From: Draconibacterium sp. | Lineage (GTDB): Bacteria; Bacteroidota; Bacteroidia; Bacteroidales; Prolixibacteraceae | DNA length: 60,745 nucleotides | Direction of reading: 5' to 3' | NCBI GenBank assembly: GCA_016705335.1 | Contig: JADIYN010000031.1 | Coordinates: 1 to 60,745, forward strand | Shown here: piece by piece, positions 53,081 to 60,745 of the stretch | Position numbering within the stretch: position 1 is the stretch's first letter | Layout of the letters: each line of letters begins with the position of its first letter | Position numbers and translations under genes: made by a program | The notes under the pieces: generated by a model | Told to the model about the DNA's origin: nothing | The model's input: only the letters and a program-made list of their open reading frames with translations | Database searches by the model: none

Positions 53081-55326
53081 ATGAAAAAATTATTCTATTT
53101 CCCTGTTTTGGCTCTTACTGTAACCATTGCATCATGTACAGGCAAAAAAGAAGCAAAACCAACAGTTGCAACCGAAACCAACTTTACACAATTTGTCGAT
53201 CCATATATTGGAAGCGATTATCACGGACATGTTTTTGTTGGTGCAAATGTTCCATTTGGAGCAGTACAATTGGGGCCAAACAACCCAACACAAGGTTGGG
53301 ACTGGTGTTCGGGTTATCATTATTCCGATTCAATTTTGATCGGTTTTGCACATACCCATTTAAGCGGAACAGGAATTGGAGATTTGGGCGACATACTTTT
53401 CATGCCGGTTCCCGGCGATTTTGTACCATCTAAAAATGACAAGGAACAATACAGCTGGCAGGCAAAATATACGCATCAGAACGAAACAGTTAAACCCGGT
53501 TATTATGCAATCGACATTGAAAAATACAATATAAAAGCTGAATTGACAGCTTCCGAAAGAGTTGGTTTTCATAAATATAATTTCAAAAATGAGGGTAATT
53601 CGAAAGTAATCATCGATTTAAAATATGGAACAGGTTGGGACAATCTTACAAAAGGTGAAATAAAAAAGATTGGCAACAACAGTATTCAGGGATTACGCTT
53701 TTCAAAAGGCTGGGCCAATGATCAACGTGTTTTTTATTACACTGAATTTTCAAAAGAAATAAAGAACTTCGAAATCATTAAATCCGACAAAAATATTGGC
53801 GAAATCACAGCCATTATCGAATTTGAAGGAAACGGCGAATTACTGGCTAAAACTGCCATTTCTCCGGTAAGTATTGAAGGGGCTACAAATAATCTTTCAA
53901 CCGAAATAGCCGGTTGGGATTTTGATTCGGTAAGCAATTCTGCAAATGAAAAATGGAATGCCGAATTGGGGAAAATTAAAATAGTAACAGAAGATTTAGC
54001 TGAAAAGAAAACCTTTTACACCTCGCTCTTCCACACAATGATTGCGCCTTCCCTTTTTAATGATGTTAATGGTGATTATCGGGGAGCTGACCATGAAGTG
54101 CATCAAAATCCGGGACATCAAACTTATACAACATTTTCCTTGTGGGATACCTACCGCGCTGCACACCCGCTGTTTACACTGGTTCAGCCGGAGCGGGTCA
54201 ACGATTTTTGAAATACAACCCTCAATATTTATGATCAGCAAAGCAAACTCCCCATTTGGCACCTGCATGTAAACGAAACAAATACAATGGTTGGTTATCA
54301 TGCCATTCCTGTAATTGCCGATGCTTATTTAAAAGGATACACAGGTTTTGATGCAGAACGAGCTTTTGAAGCCATGAAAACTTCGGCTTTGCGTGATGAG
54401 CGCGGATTGGATTTTGTAAAATCACAGGGTTTTATTCCTGCCGATTCGCAGGTTGAATCGGTTGCCCGCGCACTTGAATATGCCATCGATGACTGGTGTA
54501 TTGCAGCAATGGCAACGGCTTTGGGAAAAGTAGAAGATGCTGAACTGTTCACAAAACGTTCAAAATATTACAAATTTTATTTCGATGACAACATAAAATT
54601 TATGCGGGGAAAAATGGCCGATGGAACTTGGAGAACCCCTTTCAGCCCGATTTTTCGCAGTATCGCGAAGATGATTTTTGCGAAGGAAACAGTTGGCAAT
54701 ACACATGGCTTGCACCACAGGATGTTGAAGGATTGATCGAAATTCACGATGATGAAAATACTTTTGTTACGAAACTTGACAGTTTATTCTCGATTTCTTC
54801 GGAACAGGTTGAAGGAGCATCATCTGATATATCGGGGTTGATTGGCCAATATGCACATGGAAATGAGCCAAGTCATCATACGGTTTATTTATTTGCTTAT
54901 GCCGGCCAGCAATGGAAAACCGCTGAAAAAGTCCGTGAAATTTGTACTACTTTTTACAACGACCAACCCGATGGTTTGTGCGGAAACGAAGACTGCGGCC
55001 AAATGTCGGCATGGTATGTTCTTTCTTCAATGGGAATGTACCCGGTAAATCCCGCAAATGGCGCTTATGTTTTTGGCAGCCCGCTTTTCAATTCAGCCGA
55101 AATTGTTTTGCAGGAAGGAAAATCATTTAAAATAATTGCTGAAAACAACAGCAGGGAAAATCTATATATTCAGTCGGCAACATTAAATGGAAAACCATAC
55201 GCAAAATCATACATTACCCACAAGGAAATAATGAATGGTGGTGAATTGGTTTTCAAAATGGGGAATACACCAAACCCTGATTTTGGAGCGAATATGGAAG
55301 ACAGGCCTAAATCGATAGTATATTAA
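53081..55326 (+). CDS. GH92 alpha-mannosidase lipoprotein, copy A (in-frame TGA plus frameshift)
   Basis: About 748 residues if repaired. Lipoprotein signal with Cys in TIASCTGKK. GH92 features: FVDPYIGSDYHGHVFVGANVPFG-type start, GFAHTHLSGTG, SLWDTYRAAHPLFTL, EGNSWQYTW with the acid Glu, NEPSHHTVYLF, and GNEDCGQMSAWYVLSSMG with the base Asp. A TGA at 54209-54211 interrupts (VNDF-stop-NTTLNIYDQQ) without changing frame; a later indel near 54640 (WRTPFSP then QYREDDFCEGNSW) completes the break. GH92 enzymes are exo-alpha-mannosidases that need calcium and act on N-glycan or fungal mannan ends. Confidence 0.88.
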
Positions 55327-55413
55327 TCAGTAATAATAACCACAGTAGGCACATAGGGCACAATAGAAAAATCTATGTTTTCTATGTGTCTATGGTTCAC
55401 AAAAAAACAAAAA

Positions 55414-57807
55414 ATGAAATACACAACATTAATCATCGTCCTCGCATTTTTATTCGGGTGCAACAATTCAGTTAAAAATGAAAAGTCTGCAGAAGTTAAA
55501 CCCGAAAAATTAACCGATCTCGTCAACCCGTTGATGGGAACCGATTCAAATTATTCGCTTTCCAACGGGAATACTTATCCTGCAATTGCGCGGCCCTGGG
55601 GAATGAATTTCTGGACACCACAAACCGGAAAAATGGGAAACGGCTGGTGTTACGGTTATGACGACACAAAAATCCGCGGCATCAAACAAACCCACCAACC
55701 CAGTCCGTGGATAAACGATTATGCAGCATTTTCGTTTATGGCGGTAACCGGCGATTTGAAATACAAGGAAGATGAGCGCCAGTCGTGGTTTTCGCACAAA
55801 GCTGAAGTTGCACAACCACATTATTACAAAGTGTATCTGGCCGATTTCGATGTTACTGCCGAAGTTACACCAACAGATCGTGCAGCAAATTTCAGGTTCA
55901 CATTTCCGCAAAACGACAATTCATATTTAATTTTAGATGGATTTGACGGAGGTTCGATGGTAAAAATAATACCCGAAGAACGAAAAATCATAGGTTATTG
56001 CCAGAACAACCATGGTGGTGTTCCGGCCAATTTCAGAAACCATTTTGTAGCCATTTTTGATAAAGATTTCGAAATAACAAAAACCTGGAAAGATGAAGAT
56101 TTGACAGATTCTAAAGAAGCCAAAGGATTTCATGCAGGTGCAATTGTGGGTTTCAAAACCACAAAAGGTGAAAAAGTAAACGTAAAAGTTGCTTCATCGT
56201 TTATCAGTCTGGAGCAGGCTGAATTAAATCTTGAACGCGAAATCGGCACTAAAAACTTCGATGAAATTAAAAACGAAGGAGAAGCCATTTGGGAAAAAGA
56301 ACTTGCAAAAATTAAAGTTGAAGGCGGAACCGAAGAACAACGTAAAACTTTTTATTCGAGTTTGTACCGCACGCTTTTGTTCCCCCGCAAATTTTATGAA
56401 TACAACGCCCAGAACGAAATCGTTCATTACAGTCCGTACAATGGCGAAGTTTTGCCAGGATACATGTTTACTGACAATGGTTTTTGGGATACTTTTCGCG
56501 CTGTGTTTCCATTTTTCACACTGATGCACCCCGAAATGAATTCGCAGATTATGGCGGGTTTGGTAAATACTTACAAAGAAAGTGGCTGGCTGCCGGAATG
56601 GGCAAGTCCGGGACACAGAGATTGCATGATTGGCTCCAACTCAGCTTCTTTGATTGCCGATTCATATTTAAAAGGAATTCGTGGTTATGACATTGAAACT
56701 TTGTATGAAGCCATTTTGAAAAATACCGAGGAATGGAATGAAAAGACAACTTCAGTAGGCCGTTTTGGTGCCGATTACTACAACAAATTGGGCTACATTC
56801 CATACGACGTTGGCATTCGCGAAAACACCGCCCGCACACTTGAATATGCTTATGCCGATTATTGTGTTTGGAAACTGGCACAGGAATTAAAAAAACCACA
56901 GGAACAAATCGACCTTTTCAAAAACCGGGCACGGAATTATGTAAATGTTTATGACCCTGAATCAAAACTAATGCGCGGAAAAAATGAAAACGGGGAATTC
57001 CAGTCGCCGTTCAGCCCATATAAATGGGGCGATGCATTTACCGAAGGAAACAGCTGGCACTACACATGGAGCGTTTTCCAGGATATTGAAGGATTGAAAA
57101 ATCTGATGGGCGGAAACGAACAATTTGCAGGAATGCTGGATTCGGTTTTTGTTGTTCCTCCAATTTTCGATGAATCGTATTATGGTGGTGTAATCCACGA
57201 AATACGCGAAATGCAGATTGCCGGAATGGGAAATTACGCCCACGGAAACCAACCCATTCAGCACATGATTTATTTGTACAATTACGCCGGACAGCCCTGG
57301 AAAACTCAAAAATGGATTCGCGAAGTTTTAAATAAACTGTATAATCCACAGGCCGATGGTTATTGCGGTGATGAAGACAACGGTCAAACTTCGGCCTGGT
57401 ATGTTTTTAGTTCGATGGGATTTTACCCGGTTTCACCCGGAACAAATGAGTATGTTTTTGGCGCTCCACTGTTTGATAAAATCACACTTCAACTTGAAAA
57501 CGGGAATAATTTTGTAATCAATTCACAAGATAATTCGAAAGAGAATTTTTATGTTGATGATATTCAACTAAACGGTGCTGAATACGACAAAAATTTCATC
57601 AAACATTCAACAATTCTGGATGGTGGTGAAATCACTTTCTCGATGACGCATACACCAAATAAAAAGCGGGGTACTTCAAAAGAAGCTTTTCCGTATTCGA
57701 TGACAAACGAAGAAAAAGTTCAGAGTTTAAAGTTTAAAGTTCAAAGCTGGATTCCAATCCCCCGACTGTTTTCGGGGATGGAATCCATTTTTTATGTTAT
57801 TGAATAA
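55414..57807 (+). CDS. GH92 alpha-mannosidase lipoprotein, copy B
   Basis: ATG 55414 gives a lipoprotein signal (ILAFLFGCNNS; Cys lipid site). Over 780 residues, uninterrupted: LVNPLMGTDSNYSLSNGNTYP, RPWGMNFWTPQ, QTHQPSPWINDYAAFSFM, NGFWDTFRAVFPFFTLMHP, RFGADYYNKLG, EGNSWHYTWSVFQD with the catalytic Glu, and GDEDNGQTSAWYVFSSMGFYP. The last ~25 residues after MTNEEK run through a repeat and a terminator hairpin, so the true stop was probably just after MTNEEK. Copies A and B differ in the N-terminal domain and likely in linkage. Confidence 0.92.
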   Translation: MKYTTLIIVLAFLFGCNNSVKNEKSAEVKPEKLTDLVNPLMGTDSNYSLSNGNTYPAIARPWGMNFWTPQTGKMGNGWCYGYDDTKIRGIKQTHQPSPWINDYAAFSFMAVTGDLKYKEDERQSWFSHKAEVAQPHYYKVYLADFDVTAEVTPTDRAANFRFTFPQNDNSYLILDGFDGGSMVKIIPEERKIIGYCQNNHGGVPANFRNHFVAIFDKDFEITKTWKDEDLTDSKEAKGFHAGAIVGFKTTKGEKVNVKVASSFISLEQAELNLEREIGTKNFDEIKNEGEAIWEKELAKIKVEGGTEEQRKTFYSSLYRTLLFPRKFYEYNAQNEIVHYSPYNGEVLPGYMFTDNGFWDTFRAVFPFFTLMHPEMNSQIMAGLVNTYKESGWLPEWASPGHRDCMIGSNSASLIADSYLKGIRGYDIETLYEAILKNTEEWNEKTTSVGRFGADYYNKLGYIPYDVGIRENTARTLEYAYADYCVWKLAQELKKPQEQIDLFKNRARNYVNVYDPESKLMRGKNENGEFQSPFSPYKWGDAFTEGNSWHYTWSVFQDIEGLKNLMGGNEQFAGMLDSVFVVPPIFDESYYGGVIHEIREMQIAGMGNYAHGNQPIQHMIYLYNYAGQPWKTQKWIREVLNKLYNPQADGYCGDEDNGQTSAWYVFSSMGFYPVSPGTNEYVFGAPLFDKITLQLENGNNFVINSQDNSKENFYVDDIQLNGAEYDKNFIKHSTILDGGEITFSMTHTPNKKRGTSKEAFPYSMTNEEKVQSLKFKVQSWIPIPRLFSGMESIFYVIE
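57748..57793 (+). terminator. Rho-independent terminator inside the end of the second GH92 frame
   Basis: TGGATTCCAATCCCC (57748-57762) pairs with GGGGATGGAATCCA (57774-57787, one bulge), followed by TTTTTTAT. Confidence 0.85.
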
Positions 57808-57889
57808 AAATTTTGTGGAGACAGGAATTTGATTGCAGATTTTAAAACAATCCTTTTAATTTAGCCTGACATTTTCTAAAAAACCTAAA

Positions 57890-58637
57890 AATGAAACCTA
57901 AAACCAATTATTTTTTCTCGGTTTGAATAATTATGCCCAAACCAGTGTTTCACTAAAATCACAGTGGCTCGATCCAACAAATCTTTTTACCGAAAAAGTA
58001 CCTACTGCAGAATTCAACACAACATTTTCAGTAGGTGGAAACTGGAGTCTGAATTTTTATTATGCACATGATGTTGAACACCTCTCTCCTATTTACTTAA
58101 TTGGCGGAGTAAATAACACACATGTGTCATTCAAAAAGGACAGCCTGATGTTTGCAAAATCCCCAGCCAGAACATTTTCGAAATACTCACGAAATATTTT
58201 TGTAAGTTACCAGTACAGTCAGACAATCAGGCAGCTTTCGTGGGTTCAGCCCATTGTTACCTGGGATTGGAACTACATCAAAAATCCATCGAAATCTGTT
58301 CATACTTTAACCGCTGCAGCTTCAGGGTGGGTGTCATTTCAACGCGAAAACGAATACCAGGACGGTGGATATATAAACGGGAAATACAATTACGCCAAAC
58401 ACTTTGAAAATGGTTGTTGAACAGCAACCTTCAACTATAGCAATTGTGGTTCTTGAAGATGAAAGAGATGTTTTTGTGCTGGGAGAAATCCTCACACTTT
58501 CTACCACTTATCTCCCATTTAATACTAAACTCGAAGTAGTTTTAAACAAACCACTGATTACAAAAGACGATGATGATCTGGGTTTTACTGTTGGTTTGAT
58601 TAAGGAGTTTTGGAAACAAAAACCTTTCGAAAGTTAA
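57890..58637 (+). pseudogene. Broken secreted/outer-membrane-type protein, unknown
   Basis: Begins MKPKTNYFF at 57890, shifts within the leader, then reads 57923-58420 (SLKSQWLDPTNLFTEKVPTAEF, FNTTFSVGGNWSLNFYYAHDVEHLSPIY, ARTFSKYSRNIFVSYQYSQTI). Another shift at about 58404 is followed by a frame ending 58637 with beta-strand-like LPFNTKLEVVLNKPLITKDD and LGFTVGLIKEF. Alternating hydrophobic strands suggest an outer-membrane barrel or binding protein of about 250 residues. I do not recognise the family. Confidence 0.5.
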
Positions 58638-58737
58638 ATTTTATTCATAGAAAGCCAAAAGCCAAGTGAAATCTTTAATGTGATACTTGTGTTTAGGGGG
58701 ACCTAGAAAGTTTGTTTTTTATCAGCCTAAATAAAAA

Positions 58738-60745
58738 TCAGTTCACAATAACCTCATCTGCAAAAATCCAAACTGGCGCTCCCGCAGCATTGTGCCACAC
58801 CGGTGCCGTTGACATATTTTTAGCTGCAATTTTTATATACCGGGCTTTCACAGGTTTAAAAACACTTGTAAAATATGCAATATCGTTTCGTTTGCTTTCA
58901 GCAGAAAGCGGACGAGGATTGGCAACAGTTTCTATTTTCTGATATGATTTTGAATCGTTCGAAATAAAATAAGTCACATTCTCAGGAAAGAAAACTATGT
59001 GGTTTGTAACCTGCAAAAATGCCGTGGAAATGGTGTCGATTTCCATTTCACTTCCCAAATCGATAACAGCTTCCAGATTATTTCCTTCGAAACCCAGCCA
59101 GTTGGCATAAAAATTACTTCCTCCCAAAGCGCCGTCGGTAAGAGCCTGCGGATTTTCAGCGGCATATTTTTTTGGTTTTGTGTTGAGCGTAACTTTTTTA
59201 TTTCGTGCCACATTTGTCATTGCCGCCCTTTGCAGCGTATTTTCAAACAAAGCCAGGTATTCTTCCACGGTGTAACCCATTTCGTTCATCAAAGTAATGC
59301 CCGCACTTTTACAGCTTTCTTTAAACCTGTTGATTCGCAAACTCACATCACCTGAAACAGTTCCGTTTTCCAGGAGTTGAAAATCAGGCGACATGCCATT
59401 TCTGGCCATTTCAAGCATGGCATAATCGGTACTCAGACGGGCAATTTTAACCCGCTGCAAAACTTCAGGTTTATTTTCAACTGCACTTTCGGCTTTATTA
59501 AATAGTGTATTGTATTGGTTCAACATTTCAGGGTTCAGCCACGAGTTAAAAGCCTGCGCCGGATCGCCATATAAAAACAGGAAAAACGTGCTGTCTTTTT
59601 GAATTTCATCATGAATTAAATCGATATAGTTTTTCACAAAAATCCCGGCCTCTTCATAATATCCGTTAGTAAAATCTGTAATGATTTCACCGGCATCCAA
59701 ATCGGGATTCCACAACAGTTTTGCAGTGAGGTACGAGCGCAACTCAAATAGTTCGCTGGGTTGGTGGCTGTGCTGTTCAAAACCCAGGTGGCATGGTTGT
59801 CGCGGAAGAATTTAATATTTGGTTGTAGTGTGCGGATATTGGGAAACGGTGCCAGAAAATTGGTGAATTGTGTTGTGTAATCCCAAATCCGAATGTGTTC
59901 GGTTTGCGCTTTCCAACCGATTAAATCTTCGGCAAAATCGGTGCATTTTTCTTCAATGGGAGCACTGCGGTCGCATTCAATTGAACATAAAGTAATCAAC
60001 ACGTTATCGGCTGGCTTTATTTTCGATGGTTTTCGGGTATATTGGTAGGCAAGTGTTGAAATGGTTTTATCTGGAAAATTGGCGGCAACGGCATTTACAA
60101 AACGAATCATTGTCCCGCTGGCCGAGCCTTCTTCTTCATCTATTTTGCGGCAGTCATCACACTGGCAATTTAAAGTATTGTCATCCTGGCTGACCGAAAA
60201 AACGTGTGCCCAGGGATATCGTTCAAACCAAACAGCCACCGAATCGGTAACCAGTCGAAGCACTTCTTTGTTGGTAAGACAAAGTTGTGTGTGCTGTCTT
60301 TTCCCGTTGCGCAGAGCATAATATTCGGGATGAGTTTTGAAAAAATCTTTTGCAGGCAAGAACCGTCCAAAACGTGTGAACACGCGCCGTTGGAACATAT
60401 CCGGGAAATGCATCGTGTGTAACTTTCAATTTATCGGCAAAAGCGGGATTGTCATAAAACAAAAGGGAATGCACCGTACGGGTCGTAATTTCCGGAGTGT
60501 AAATTTCGTTTAAGGGAATTTGTACAGAAACTGATTTTGCTGTAGGTATCTTTTCAACTTCAGGCGAAAACCACTTACAGCCTGCATACTTTTCCAAAAA
60601 TTCATAAACCGCATATAAAACGCTTTGCGAAGATCCTCCGGTTATGATCAGATTTTTCCCTTCATTTTTAATGATTATCGAATGTGGCGACAACACTTCG
60701 CTGTTATTTCCACCAATAAAAACCTTGTCTTTACCTGCGTCAGCA
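58738..60745 (-). CDS. DUF4838 glycosidase-like protein with C-terminal carbohydrate-binding domain (starts outside window)
   Basis: N-terminal GH20b-like domain (IIITGGSSQSVLYAVYEFLEKYAGCKW-type segment), then DUF4838 (PF16126) with RFLPAKDFFKTHPEYYALRNG, SVSQDDNTLNCQCDDC, DEEEGSASGTMIRFVNAVA, IECDRSAPIEEKC and WDYTTQFTNFLAPFPNI. Two indels: near 60375 (in VHTF then GRFLP) and in the TTTT near 59780 (WVFEQHSHQPSELFELRSY when restored). C-terminus about 150 residues of F5/8 type C/CBM32 style (LTDGALGGSNFYANWLGFEG, AVIDLGSEMEIDTI, VKARYIKIAAKN). Probably a surface or periplasmic hexosaminidase-like enzyme. Confidence 0.82.

Noticed and set aside
56224..56616. Minus-strand ORFs opposite GH92 copy B
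   Set aside because: Shadow frames of a well-supported gene; no ribosome site or motif.
1..60745. Recoded TGA (alternative genetic code)
   Set aside because: TGA ends several intact genes, such as the one at 14442, and only two in-frame cases occur.
1..60745. CRISPR array or phage region
   Set aside because: No regular direct repeats with unique spacers and no phage structural or integrase genes were seen.

Overview
The window looks like about 61 kb of a free-living or sediment-type Bacteroidota chromosome, most likely order Bacteroidales/Marinilabiliales. The signs are a SusD-like lipoprotein, a T9SS-sorted CotH protein, GldF/GldG, MG2-type surface proteins, AT-rich DNA, promoter boxes resembling the Bacteroidota -7 element (TAnnTTTG), and many Sec, lipoprotein and Tat leaders. 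Taxonomy is inferred from gene content only. No tRNA, rRNA or CRISPR array was seen.

Many genes are split by one-base frameshifts, mostly in A or T runs. The essential genes dnaN, sucA and sucB are also affected, so most breaks are probably uncorrected sequencing errors (runs called too short). I annotate such pieces as single genes and describe the joins. Two breaks are in-frame TGA codons and are not explained this way.

Layout: (1) 1-8.7 kb: end of a sugar-uptake locus with a SusD lipoprotein, two large secreted proteins of unknown function, a Tat-exported DUF4434 protein and a sugar:H+ MFS transporter. (2) 9.1-14.4 kb: an all-exported module of SMP-30 lactonase, SelA-like PLP enzyme, COG3964-type amidohydrolase, RidA and a second SelA-like enzyme. 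(3) 14.5-19.1 kb: heavily broken surface-protein genes next to a decayed IS transposase. (4) 19.4-22.6 kb: a DUF362 Tat protein and a beta-propeller protein. (5) 22.7-29.1 kb, minus strand: thioesterase, CoA-binding protein and FAH hydrolase, then a compact signalling operon (6-TM histidine kinase, receiver, receiver-kinase fusion, LytTR regulator, PhcB-like methyltransferase) that resembles the phcBSRQ quorum-sensing locus in its set of parts. (6) 29.3-36.0 kb, minus strand: housekeeping genes (DnaQ-like exonuclease, dnaN, gldFG, lpxB, surE). (7) 36.1-46.8 kb: a GH2 lipoprotein, the 2-oxoglutarate dehydrogenase E2 and E1 genes, a Rieske lipoprotein, an MscS channel and a radical SAM enzyme. 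(8) 46.8-60.7 kb: CotH/T9SS protein, YceI, Crp-type regulator, DUF1080 hydrolase, two GH92 alpha-mannosidases, a broken unknown protein and a DUF4838 glycosidase-like protein running off the right edge.

The overall picture is a polysaccharide and glycan degrader with abundant periplasmic chemistry. The two most novel assemblies are the phc-like signalling operon and the exported PLP/RidA/amidohydrolase module.
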